This document shows positions 9,171 through 16,766 of a stretch of 30,429 nt of DNA, piece by piece. The DNA is from CAZSPT01 sp964608895 (lineage in GTDB: Bacteria; Patescibacteriota; Patescibacteriia; 2-01-FULL-39-33), in contig CAZSPT010000004.1 in NCBI GenBank assembly GCA_964608895.1, forward strand, positions 1-30,429, in the 5' to 3' direction. Numbering within the stretch: the stretch's first letter is position 1; each line of letters opens with the position of its first letter. The position numbers and the translations under genes were made by a program. The notes beneath the pieces are model-generated. The model saw nothing but the letters and a program-made list of their open reading frames with translations, did no database searches and had not been told where the DNA came from.

Positions 9171-9950
9171 ATGGTTCAACCGAAAAAAATTTTAGCGGTT
9201 ATTCCCGCTCGTCGGGGGAGTAAAAGTATTCCCCGGAAGAATATCATTAATTTGGGCGGTCATCCTTTAATTGCCTATTCAATCGCCGTTGCTAAACTTT
9301 CCAGATTAATTAACAGGATAATTGTAACAACTGATGGTTCGGAAATTGTTGAAATTTCCAAGGAATACGGATCTGAAGTTCCGTTTCTAAGGCCTTCGGA
9401 AATTTCTCAAGATCATTCGTTGGACATTGATTTTTTCAAGCATGCTTTGGACTGGCTTGAACAGAAAGAAAATTATTTTCCGGATTTAGTGGTTCATCTT
9501 CGGCCGACAACTCCTCTAAGAGATTATCGGCTGATTGATCAAGCAATTTGGGAATTAGCCAATGACCGTCAAGCGACATCTCTTCGGAGCGCTCATCCAA
9601 GCAGAGACGTTGGATACAAATTATTCAAAAAAAAAGGGAATTATATTGATTTTTTTGGTCGGGAGGATTTTTATTCTTCGGAGGAATATTATAATTATCC
9701 CCGACAAAAACTCCCCGACACTTATGATCCTAATGGCTATGTTGACATCATTATTCCAAAGATTTTAAAAAGTCAAGGATTACTGCATGGTCCGAAAATC
9801 AGAGCTTTTATCACTGAAAGAGTTGCTGACATTGATGAGCTTCAAGACATTGTCTTGGCTGAAAAATTTCTCAAGGATGAAAAGTATTTGCCTTTAATTG
9901 ATTTATTAAATAAAATAAAAAAATATGACCAAAAAAAATTTGAAAGGTAA
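9171..9950 (+). CDS. neuA: CMP-N-acylneuraminate (nonulosonate) cytidylyltransferase
   Basis: The enzyme activates a nonulosonic acid with CTP, giving the CMP-sugar used by glycosyltransferases. The N-terminal signature PARRGSKSIPRKN lies at residues 12-24 and binds the nucleotide; HLRPTTPLR follows near 110-118 and the late VADIDELQD segment is typical of the NeuA/PseF/LegF family. At 259 residues it has only the synthetase domain, with no fused phosphatase or esterase. It lies between the B12-type radical SAM gene and an SDR whose start it overlaps by 26 nt. A second NeuB-family synthase is 2.1 kb downstream. Whether the natural substrate is neuraminate, legionaminate or pseudaminate cannot be settled from motifs alone. 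Confidence 0.9.
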   Translation: MVQPKKILAVIPARRGSKSIPRKNIINLGGHPLIAYSIAVAKLSRLINRIIVTTDGSEIVEISKEYGSEVPFLRPSEISQDHSLDIDFFKHALDWLEQKENYFPDLVVHLRPTTPLRDYRLIDQAIWELANDRQATSLRSAHPSRDVGYKLFKKKGNYIDFFGREDFYSSEEYYNYPRQKLPDTYDPNGYVDIIIPKILKSQGLLHGPKIRAFITERVADIDELQDIVLAEKFLKDEKYLPLIDLLNKIKKYDQKKFER

Positions 9951-10653
9951 AAATTGTTTAATTACCGGAGCCAGCGGCGGTCTTGGTCGTGAGATTGGAC
10001 GTCAGCTGGCCGGAATCGGCAGTAACTTATTTTTAACCGGCCGAAGCCGGGAAAAGTTAGAACAACTTGTTCAAGAATTAAGAGAATTAAACAATGAGAT
10101 TTCTTTAGCCGGTTTTCCGGGAAATTTGAACGATTTAACTGATTTAAAAGAAATAATAAGAGTGGTTCGTGAAAAGTTTTCTTCAATTGATATTTTAATA
10201 AACTCGGCTGGAGTTTTTCCGGTTAAAAATTTGGCTGATTCAACAAATGAAGATTTTGAACGTTGTTTTAATGTTAATGTTAGGGCGCCATTTTTACTTG
10301 CTAAGGAATTTAGTCGGGAAATGATTAAAAATCGTTGGGGAAGAATCGTCAATATTGGTTCTTCTTCAGCTTATGGAGGTTTTAAAGAAACTTCCCTTTA
10401 TTGCGCTTCAAAACACGCTTTACTTGGTCTGTCGCGTTCGTTTTTTGAAGAATTAAAGGAGTTTGGAGATATCAGAACGTTTTTTATTTCTCCGGCCGGA
10501 ATGAAAACTGACATGGGTCGAAAAATTAAAAATCATGATTTTCAGACTTTTATTGATCCGAAAGAAGTCGCTGAATATGTTGTTTTTGCTATTTCTTTTA
10601 ATGGTTCAATGGTTTCCCAAGAGATTCGGCTTAACCGAATATCCAACGCTTAA
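9925..10653 (+). CDS. Short-chain dehydrogenase/reductase (SDR)
   Basis: This is a complete classical SDR of 242 residues. The cofactor loop TGASGGLG is at 14-21, NSAG at 93-96, and the catalytic set is Ser146/147 with Tyr159 and Lys163 (YCASK). It probably uses NAD(P) to oxidise or reduce a sugar carbonyl. It overlaps the neuA-like gene by 26 nt. In Campylobacter flagellin glycosylation loci an SDR (PtmA) sits next to the CMP-legionaminate synthetase (PtmB), so a role in a legionaminate-like pathway is a reasonable but unproven reading. The ATG at 9925 is preferred because it precedes the cofactor loop by the usual distance. Confidence 0.88.
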   Translation: MTKKNLKGKNCLITGASGGLGREIGRQLAGIGSNLFLTGRSREKLEQLVQELRELNNEISLAGFPGNLNDLTDLKEIIRVVREKFSSIDILINSAGVFPVKNLADSTNEDFERCFNVNVRAPFLLAKEFSREMIKNRWGRIVNIGSSSAYGGFKETSLYCASKHALLGLSRSFFEELKEFGDIRTFFISPAGMKTDMGRKIKNHDFQTFIDPKEVAEYVVFAISFNGSMVSQEIRLNRISNA

Positions 10654-10671
10654 AAATGATATTTTTTAAAA

Positions 10672-11130
10672 ATGAAAAAAGTTAGGCATATTGGAATTGT
10701 TGTCGCCGATTTGAAAAAATCCCTTCGTTTTTATCAAAATTTTTTGGGCTTTAAACCAATTAAAGAAATGACTGAACAAGGAAATTTTATTGATAAAATT
10801 TTGGGACTGAAAGGAACTAAGGTGAAAACAATCAAATTAAAAGGGGACGGCGAGACTTTGATAGAGCTTCTTTACTATTACTCTGAATCGGACCGGCTGG
10901 AAGCAAATGAAATTTTTTGTCCCGGCTATTCTCATTTTGCCCTGACTGTTAATGATTTAAATCAAAAGTATCAAAAATTAAAAAATCAGGGGATTGAATT
11001 TGTTTCAGAACCGCAAGTTTCTCCCGATGGCGGGGTAAAAGTGGTTTTTTGCCGTGATTTTGAAGGAAATTATCTTGAATTAGTTGAAGAATTGTCTTCA
11101 TCAAAAATCTCAAGGAGATTGTCAAATTAA
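10672..11130 (+). CDS. VOC-superfamily (glyoxalase-like) metalloprotein
   Basis: The protein has 152 residues and two beta-alpha-beta-beta-beta modules. All four usual metal ligands appear present: His6 (VRHIGIV), Glu65 (ETLIELL), His88 (GYSHFAL) and Glu136 (NYLELVEE), so it is likely an active metalloenzyme and not a binding relic. Family reactions include lactoylglutathione lyase, methylmalonyl-CoA epimerase and dioxygenases. Insertion among sugar genes suggests an epimerase or isomerase acting on a sugar intermediate, but nothing in the sequence identifies the substrate. It starts 18 nt after the SDR and is followed by an AT-rich inverted repeat. Confidence 0.82.
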   Translation: MKKVRHIGIVVADLKKSLRFYQNFLGFKPIKEMTEQGNFIDKILGLKGTKVKTIKLKGDGETLIELLYYYSESDRLEANEIFCPGYSHFALTVNDLNQKYQKLKNQGIEFVSEPQVSPDGGVKVVFCRDFEGNYLELVEELSSSKISRRLSN

Positions 11131-11137
11131 TTAGTTA

Positions 11138-11162
11138 AATTAAAATTGTCTCAATTTTAATT
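11138..11162 (+). terminator. Perfect AT-rich hairpin after the VOC gene
   Basis: AATTAAAATTG (11138-11148) and CAATTTTAATT (11152-11162) form an 11-bp perfect stem around a TCT loop. Only one G:C pair is present and no U-run follows, so it could be a weak attenuator, a binding site for a dimeric protein, or a chance AT palindrome. It sits 8 nt after the VOC stop and 18 nt before the next ATG. Confidence 0.35.
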
Positions 11163-11180
11163 AAAGAATAAAGTTTTAAA

Positions 11181-12086
11181 ATGGATTCTATTAATTCCAA
11201 AAAAGAACAAAGGGGTCTAAACGGTTTGGCTAATATCAATATTGAGCTTACCAGCCGCTGTAATAAAAAATGTTGGATCTGCGGCCGCAGGAAAGTTGAG
11301 CGAGATTATCCTGAATTGACTTTGGAATACGGGGATATGGATTTTGGATTAGTTGAAAAAATTGCCGGTCAGTTGCCTCCGGACATTGTTGTTCAGCTTC
11401 ACAATAACGGTGAAGCCCTGCTTTATCCCAGATTTGGCGAGGCAGTTAAGTTGTTTAGCCGCCAAATTACCAACATTGTCACTAATGGAAAACTTTTAAT
11501 TAAGAAGTCGGCCGAAATAGTTGGAATTTTAGATACTTTAGCGATTTCAATTTTTGAAGATGATCCTGAAAGCGAAGAACAATATGGAATTATTGAAGAA
11601 TTTTTAAAATTAAAGGGCGACAAAAAACCTTTTGTGATTTTTCGGGCCAATGGCGAAGTTAATCTTGAAAAATACAAAAAATTCGGATTGCCGATTGCCA
11701 GCCGCGCGCTTCATTCTAAAATGGGAAGTTTTAACTACCAAAAAACCCCGACAATTCCGGAAATCGGGATCTGTTTGGATTTTCTCCATCATTTGGCTAT
11801 TAATAGTAAAGGAGAGGTTTCAATTTGCGTTAGATTTGACCCCAAAAGGTTGGGAGTAATCGGCAATGCCGCTCAGGATTCTTTAGAAGATATTTGGAAT
11901 AGTCCGAAGCGAAAACAATGGTTGGAATATCATAAGCAGGGCCGAAGGGATAAAGTTCCCCTTTGTTCTTATTGCCACTTTTGGGGGGTTCCGACCAGTA
12001 ATAATATTTCCGGAATGACGAAATTAATAGACGAGAAAAAAATATTTAATAATAAAAAGAAAGGAGAAAATCAAAATGAATTTTAA
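11181..12086 (+). CDS. Radical SAM/SPASM-type enzyme
   Basis: A 301-residue radical SAM protein. The cluster motif CNKKCWIC places Cys27, Cys31 and Cys34 close to the N-terminus, followed by LHNNGEALLYPRFG (the GGEP-like region) and IVTNGKLL. The C-terminal part has GICLDFLHHLAINSKGE, VSICVRFDP, GNAAQDSLEDIW and LCSYCHFWG, which match a SPASM or twitch auxiliary-cluster region. It has no transferase domain, unlike the fusion at 4074. Substrate unknown; the synthase gene that follows starts inside its last codons (11-nt overlap), which suggests co-translation and action in the same sugar pathway. Alternative roles such as peptide maturation are less likely because no small precursor peptide gene is nearby. 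Confidence 0.85.
   Translation: MDSINSKKEQRGLNGLANINIELTSRCNKKCWICGRRKVERDYPELTLEYGDMDFGLVEKIAGQLPPDIVVQLHNNGEALLYPRFGEAVKLFSRQITNIVTNGKLLIKKSAEIVGILDTLAISIFEDDPESEEQYGIIEEFLKLKGDKKPFVIFRANGEVNLEKYKKFGLPIASRALHSKMGSFNYQKTPTIPEIGICLDFLHHLAINSKGEVSICVRFDPKRLGVIGNAAQDSLEDIWNSPKRKQWLEYHKQGRRDKVPLCSYCHFWGVPTSNNISGMTKLIDEKKIFNNKKKGENQNEF
12061..12066 (+). promoter_or_regulatory. Strong Shine-Dalgarno site for the second NeuB synthase
   Basis: AAGGAG lies 9 nt before ATG 12076 and inside the end of the preceding radical SAM gene. It supports this start and is one of the few clear ribosome binding sites in the window. Confidence 0.75.
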
Positions 12087-13038
12087 CAGCAGCTCCCCAA
12101 AAATTTTAGCGGCTAATTATCCAATTGGTTTGAATCACCCGGTTTTTATAATCGCCGAGATAGGGATTAACCATAATGGCGACCTTGAAATCGCCAAGAA
12201 GTTAATAGATTTGGCGGTTCAAGCCGGAGCCGATGCCGTTAAATTCCAGAAACGGACGATTGAAACTGTTTATAACCCGGAAGAACGAGCCAAGCCTCGG
12301 GAAATTCCCCGATTAATTTTAGAAAAGGCGGTTGCTCGGGGAGTTCTTCCAGCCGAATCGGTTGAACGGCTTAAAAAATCAGACTTTTCTGAAACAACCA
12401 ACGGCGATTTAAAGTATGCTTTGGAATTCAGCCGGGAAGAGTATCAGGAAATTAATCGTTACTGTCGGGAAAAGGGAATTTTATGGTTTGCTTCTTGCTG
12501 GGATGAAGCCAGTGTTGATTTTATTGACCAGTTTAATCCTCCTTGCTATAAAATCGCTTCAGCCAGCCTGACTGATTGGGGATTATTAAAACACACAAAA
12601 TCAAAAGGCAAGCCGATTATCATGTCTACTGGAATGAGCACTTTGGAAGAGATTGACCGAGCGGTTGAAATTTTGGGAAAAGAAAATCTCGCTGTTCTCC
12701 ATTGCATTGCGACTTATCCGGCTAAATTAGAAGAATTAAATCTTTTAGTTATTAAAACTCTTCAAGAGAGGTATCCTGAATTAGTGATTGGTTATAGCGG
12801 CCATGAGACTAATCTGCCGCCTTCGGTGCTGGCGATTAGTTTAGGCGCTTCTATTATTGAAAGGCATATTACTCTTGATCGGGCGATGTGGGGTTCGGAC
12901 CAGGCCGCCAGCCTTGAATTTAGGGGGTTGGAAATTTTAGTAAACTACGCCAAACTTTGGTTAAAAGTGAAGGGAGACGGCCAAAAAAGAGTCTATGACA
13001 GTGAAATTCCGGTCAAAAAGAAACTAAGAAGGAAATAA
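12076..13038 (+). CDS. neuB: N-acetylneuraminate synthase family protein without SAF domain
   Basis: Condenses phosphoenolpyruvate with an N-acyl-mannosamine-like sugar to form a nonulosonic acid. Visible motifs are IAEIGINHNGDLEIAKKL near residues 28-45, AGADAVKFQKRT, KIASASLTDW, STGMSTLEE, IGYSGHETNLPPSVLAISLGA and the active-site stretch ERHITLDRAMWGSDQAAS. At 320 residues it stops after the barrel with VYDSEIPVKKKLRRK and lacks the SAF domain present in the synthase at the left edge. It therefore belongs to a different subgroup, and the window encodes two NeuB-type enzymes. Start chosen from the strong AAGGAG upstream. It ends the + strand cluster and faces the - strand sugar transferase across 45 nt. 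Confidence 0.9.
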   Translation: MNFNSSSPKILAANYPIGLNHPVFIIAEIGINHNGDLEIAKKLIDLAVQAGADAVKFQKRTIETVYNPEERAKPREIPRLILEKAVARGVLPAESVERLKKSDFSETTNGDLKYALEFSREEYQEINRYCREKGILWFASCWDEASVDFIDQFNPPCYKIASASLTDWGLLKHTKSKGKPIIMSTGMSTLEEIDRAVEILGKENLAVLHCIATYPAKLEELNLLVIKTLQERYPELVIGYSGHETNLPPSVLAISLGASIIERHITLDRAMWGSDQAASLEFRGLEILVNYAKLWLKVKGDGQKRVYDSEIPVKKKLRRK

Positions 13039-13083
13039 TTTTTCAAAGTTTTTTTGCGGCGCCGGCTGATTGTTTTTGAAAAA
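13039..13083. terminator. Inverted repeat between convergent genes, possible bidirectional terminator
   Basis: TTTTTCAAA (13039-13047) and TTTGAAAAA (13075-13083) are perfect inverted copies directly touching both stop codons, with a GC-rich centre containing GGCGCC and GCCGGC. The T/A tracts on each flank would give a U-run in either direction. The long 27-nt centre makes folding uncertain. Confidence 0.45.
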
Positions 13084-14421
13084 TTACTGCCCTTTGCCGC
13101 TAAGGACGAGCTTAATTGTTTTTAAAATAATACTTAAATCCAGAAGGAAAGAGCGGTGCTTGATATAATAGAGATCATACTTCAGTTTTTCCAGCGATTC
13201 TTCTTTTGAGCCGCCGTAGGCCGGGCCTTTCAGCTGGGCCCAGCCGGTCAGACCGGGCCGGACCAGAAGCCGCTCTTTATAGAAGGGGATTTTTTCAATC
13301 AGAATTTTGACAAATTCCGGCCGTTCCGGCCGCGGGCCGACAAAACTCATTTCCCCTTTAAGAATGTTAATCAATTGAGGAATTTCATCAAGCCGCGATT
13401 TTCTCATAAAAGAGCCGAATTTGGTAATCCGGGGATCGTTTTTTTCAGCCCATTGCGGGCCGTTTTTTTCGGCGTCGGCCCTCATTGAGCGGAATTTCAT
13501 CGCCTTGAATTGCCGGCCGTTTCGTCCAACTCTGATTTGTTTGAAAATAATCGGCCCGGAGCTCTCGGTTCTGATAATCACGGCGATAATCGGAGCGGCC
13601 GGTAAAGTAAAAATTAATCCGATTACCGCCAGTGAAAAATCAACCGCTCTTTTGGTCAGTTCATAAACTTTTTTTGAGTGTTCCGAAAGATTTTCCAAAA
13701 ACCAGGCGTGTTCAATATGTTCAACTGGAATTTTATTGGTAATCTGTTCGTAAAAGCTACTTAGGTTGTAGACGTCTATCCCAAGCGAAAGACAGTCAAA
13801 AATTTTTAAAGAGAGCCAGTCATGTTTTTTTAATTCCCGGGCGCTGGTGAGAATGTCTATTTTTTGATCCAGGCAATATTTTTTCAGGTCAGCCGGCGGT
13901 TCGGGAGCATTTAGAACTTGATAGCCGAGCTGAGGTCGTTTTTTTATCTCCCGAGCGAGAATCATCGCTAAAGGATAGCGGCCGATAATTAAAACCCGAT
14001 TAGCTATTTTTTTTGATTTAATAAAATTGTAGAAAATTTTCCGCCAGCTGAAAATCAGCAGGCCGGCCAGAACAAGGTTGATTACTAAAACTTTTTGGGG
14101 CTTGATTTCAGTCAGTAATGGAGCGACAAAGTAGAATACGGCGATAGCGATCGCGGCGTTGATTAAAAAAATTCGGATTAAGTTATTAATAAGGTTTCGG
14201 TCGTTATAGCTGATTTTTAGGTCGTAGAAATCATTGATAAAAAAGACGACCAGCCAAAGAATAAAAACCATTGAAAAGACTGGAAAATGGCGCTCCCAGT
14301 TGTTGGCGGCGACTGGCCAGCCGTATCTTGTCAGGAGGGTAAGATAAAGAGAAAAATAGAGAATTCCAAAATCTCCGGCCAAAAGAATGATTTTTTTAGT
14401 TTTAGTGATAAAATCGCTCAT
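13084..14421 (-). CDS. Polyprenyl-phosphate sugar-1-phosphate transferase (initiating glycosylphosphotransferase)
   Basis: Membrane enzyme of 445 residues that transfers a sugar-1-phosphate from a nucleotide sugar to undecaprenyl phosphate, the first step of repeat-unit assembly. Four hydrophobic segments lie in the first 130 residues, then a nucleotide-binding-like cytoplasmic part, then a hydrophobic re-entrant helix about 260-284 ahead of the catalytic domain. Catalytic motifs are KQIRVGRNGR (294-303), KFRSMR (309-314), RLDEIPQL (343-350) and FVGPRPERPEF (360-370), with LYYIKHRSFLLDLSIILKT at the end. It is of the WcaJ/WbaP type; sugar specificity is not readable. It is a single-gene - strand unit with its own promoter. 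Confidence 0.93.
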   Translation of the reverse strand: MSDFITKTKKIILLAGDFGILYFSLYLTLLTRYGWPVAANNWERHFPVFSMVFILWLVVFFINDFYDLKISYNDRNLINNLIRIFLINAAIAIAVFYFVAPLLTEIKPQKVLVINLVLAGLLIFSWRKIFYNFIKSKKIANRVLIIGRYPLAMILAREIKKRPQLGYQVLNAPEPPADLKKYCLDQKIDILTSARELKKHDWLSLKIFDCLSLGIDVYNLSSFYEQITNKIPVEHIEHAWFLENLSEHSKKVYELTKRAVDFSLAVIGLIFTLPAAPIIAVIIRTESSGPIIFKQIRVGRNGRQFKAMKFRSMRADAEKNGPQWAEKNDPRITKFGSFMRKSRLDEIPQLINILKGEMSFVGPRPERPEFVKILIEKIPFYKERLLVRPGLTGWAQLKGPAYGGSKEESLEKLKYDLYYIKHRSFLLDLSIILKTIKLVLSGKGQ

Positions 14422-14439
14422 AGCTTGAATTATTTTCTA

Positions 14440-14468
14440 TATATAGCGAATTTTTTCAAAAAAATCAA
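14440..14468 (-). promoter_or_regulatory. Sigma70-like promoter for the sugar-phosphate transferase
   Basis: On the - strand TTGATT (14468-14463) and TATATA (14445-14440) are separated by 17 nt. Transcription would start about 12 nt before the ATG, leaving a very short leader without a Shine-Dalgarno site. Confidence 0.55.
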
Positions 14469-14475
14469 GTTTTGA

Positions 14476-14505
14476 CTGATTCTTCCAAAACTGATTCTTC
14501 CAAAA
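14476..14505 (+). repeat. Two tandem copies of a 15-bp repeat in the divergent intergenic region
   Basis: CTGATTCTTCCAAAA occurs at 14476-14490 and again at 14491-14505 with no mismatch or spacer. The 131-bp gap holding it lies between the divergent sugar-phosphate transferase and subtilase genes, so it could be an operator, or simply replication slippage. A TAAAAT box at 14521-14526 just downstream may be the -10 of the subtilase promoter; I see no good -35 for it. Confidence 0.7.
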
Positions 14506-14552
14506 AAGAAAGGAATCAGGTAAAATAAAATCAGAAATCTAAATTAATCGCA

Positions 14553-16257
14553 ATGATTCTTTTAAAAAAAATTATCTGGCCGGCGGCGGTTTTTCTTATA
14601 GCCGCCGGTCCGGTTTCCGGCTATATTCCGAGTGATCCGCTTTATCCTTCTCAGAATTATCTCCGTCAAATTAAAATTGAATCGGCTTGGGAGGAAAGCC
14701 GGGGAAAAGAAACAGTGGTGGCGGTTTTAGACTGCGGCGTTGATCTTGACCATCCTGATTTGGCCGCCAATATCTGGAAAAATTTAGATGAAATTCCGGG
14801 CGACGGCATTGATAACGACGACAACGGTTTTGTTGACGATACTGTTGGTTGGGATTTTGTTTCCGGAGATAATGATCCCCGCCCGGATATTTCTGAAAGC
14901 TACGATTCCGAAGCGATCAGCCATGGAACGGCGGTTGCCGGTTTGATCGGAGCGGTTGCCAATAACGGTCAGGGGGTGGCTGGAGTTGCTTTTTATTCCC
15001 GGATAATGGCAATTAAAGTTTTAGACAGCACCGGCTCCGGAGAAATTACCGGCTTAATTTCGGGAATTGAGTATGCTGTTGATAACGGCGCTGATGTTAT
15101 TAATTTAAGTTTGGTTGGTTTAGACTACAGCCGTCAGTTGGAAAAATCAATTTCCCGGGCGGTTGACCAGGGAGTGGTGGTGGTCNNNNNNNNNNGCCGC
15201 CGCCGGTAATTCTCAAGGCCGGCTCAGCGGACGCGATCTTGAAATTATTCCGGCTTATCCCGTCTGTTATGGAGATGATCAGGAAAACAATTGGGTGCTT
15301 GGAGTCGCTTCAGTGGATTCTGAAGATAAAAAATCGTCATTTTCCAATTTTGGAGCGGGTTGGATTGATTTATCGGCGCCGGGAGAGCAATTGCTTACTT
15401 TGTCAATTTTTCGGGAAGGCAATCCTAATTTCAGCAATTATTATACTCGCGATTTTTCCGGAACTTCTTTTTCAACTGCTCTGGTTTCCGGAGCGGCTGC
15501 TTTGGTTAAATCTTGGAAACCGTCTTTAAAATCAGAGGAGATAACTTCAATTTTAATTGACCAAGCCGATGATTTAGGCGCCAAAAATCCCGTTTATCGG
15601 GAAAAGCTCGGCGGTCGGTTGAATCTTGCCGCTGTTTTTGAGGCTGATTTGGAACCGGCCGGCGGCCGTTTAATAAAATTGGCCGATTGGCCGGCCGTCT
15701 ATTATCTTGACCAAGCGACCGGCCGGCGGCATCTTTTTCCAAATCAAGCGGTTTTCCGAAGCTGGTATGGGCAAGGTTGGGACGACCAAGGGATTGAAGT
15801 TGTTTCTCAAAGAGAATTTGACGGTTTTTCGGCCGGGAAAAATGTTGTTTTTCGGCCGGGAACTTTTCTGGTCAAATTTTCAAGAAGCCCCCAAGTTTAT
15901 CAAGTTATTCCCGGAGCGGTCCTCCGGCCGCTAAGTCGTTCTTTGGCTGTTGAACTTTACGGCTCTGATTATTCTGAACGGCTGGCAACTATTCAAGCCG
16001 CTTTTGAAGCTGATTATCGCCGAGATTCGGAATTGACCAAGGCGAATTATCTTCCTGGTTCGTTGATTCAATATTCAAATTCTGACAATCTTTGGTATAT
16101 TAAGTCCGGCAAAAAAAGGAAGATCACCGCTGAAGGATTTCAGGCGAATAGCTTTCAGGAAAAATTTATTATTAAAAATGTCAGTCCGGATTTTTCTTAT
16201 CCGACCGGTCGGCCGCTGGACGGCCGGGAAACTGAAATTTTTGTTTATTCCAAATAA
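14553..16257 (+). CDS. Exported subtilisin-like (S8) serine protease with C-terminal repeats (interrupted by a 10-N run)
   Basis: A signal peptide is evident at 1-23 (two lysines, then a hydrophobic core ending near PVSG). With the N run closed to zero bases the gene encodes 564 residues. The triad is Asp60 (VLDCGVD), His124 (SHGTAVAG) and Ser302 (GTSFSTALVSG); Asn216 of AAAGNS forms the oxyanion hole. An acidic insert DGIDNDDNGFVDD (about 85-97) is typical of calcium-binding subtilases. From about residue 360 three degenerate repeats of 60-70 residues follow, each starting like LIKLADWPAVYYLD, LVKFSRSPQVYQV or LIQYSNSDNLWYI. I recall this module from exported Patescibacteria proteins but cannot give a family name. 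It probably acts outside the cell as a surface protease; there is no visible sorting signal or membrane anchor. Confidence 0.9.
15186..15195. other. Assembly gap (10 N) inside the subtilase gene
   Basis: Flanking codons read VVVV before and AAAGNS after the run. Joining them directly gives the canonical subtilase VVVVAAAGN strand, so the real gap is most likely zero bases. Confidence 0.9.
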
Positions 16258-16265
16258 TTGGAGCA

Positions 16266-16712
16266 GTGTTGAAGAATTTTTTTTTCAAAATTAAAAATTT
16301 CCGAATTTTTCGGCAGTTTCCGATTGCCGGCCAGTTTTTAAAGTTTTGTCTGGTTGGCTTGACTAATTTGGCGGTTGACACTATTGTTTATTGGTTTTTA
16401 ACCAGATTATTCGGTTGGTATTATATTTTGGCGGCCGGCGGTTCTTTTGGAGTCGCTGTCAGTTGGAGTTTTCTGCTTAATCGGACTTGGACTTTTCGAG
16501 CTTTTCCCGGCCGGGCGGCCAGTCAGTACCCAAAATTCGTTTTAGCCAACTTAGCCGCTCTCGCGACACACTTGATTCTTTTTTATTTTTTGGTTGAGGT
16601 TTTTGGAATTTACGATTTGGCGGCTAAAATTTTCGCCGCCGTTGCTGCCGCCGGTTTGAATTTTTTTCTTAATCGTTTTTGGACTTTTCGGCCGAGGGCG
16701 ATTGATCGGTGA
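16266..16712 (+). CDS. GtrA-family membrane protein
   Basis: A small protein (148 residues or fewer) with four predicted membrane helices: FCLVGLTNLAVDTIVYWFL, ILAAGGSFGVAVSWSFLL, FVLANLAALATHLILFYFLV and AAKIFAAVAAAGLNFFLN. The two NRTWTFR and NRFWTFR motifs after helices 2 and 4 are hallmarks of GtrA. Family members are proposed to flip polyprenyl-linked sugars or to partner lipid-phosphate glycosyltransferases; a DPM1-like GT2 lies 1.1 kb downstream. GTG at 16266 is the longest start, but GGAG at 16260-16263 is better spaced from TTG at 16269, so either may be used. It lies 8 nt after the subtilase gene, which is functionally unrelated. Confidence 0.9.
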   Translation: MLKNFFFKIKNFRIFRQFPIAGQFLKFCLVGLTNLAVDTIVYWFLTRLFGWYYILAAGGSFGVAVSWSFLLNRTWTFRAFPGRAASQYPKFVLANLAALATHLILFYFLVEVFGIYDLAAKIFAAVAAAGLNFFLNRFWTFRPRAIDR

Positions 16713-16715
16713 AAT

Positions 16716-16744
16716 TTGTTTTTTTGAAATAGTTAGGTTATAAT
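16716..16744 (+). promoter_or_regulatory. Sigma70-like promoter for the epimerase-glycosyltransferase operon
   Basis: A perfect TATAAT (16739-16744) is preceded by TTGTTT (16716-16721) with a 17-nt spacer. Transcription would start near 16751, about 16 nt before ATG 16767. It would drive the co-directional run of six genes to 21228. Confidence 0.6.
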
Positions 16745-16766
16745 AAAAGAGTATTATTTAAAAAAT

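Noticed and set aside
15163..15195. Separate start (MTREWWW) for the second half of the subtilase
   Set aside because: It exists only because the 10-N run shifts the frame; closing the run joins both halves at a canonical subtilase motif.
14553..16257. Subtilase as a frameshifted pseudogene
   Set aside because: Both halves are well conserved with all triad residues, and the only lesion is the N run.
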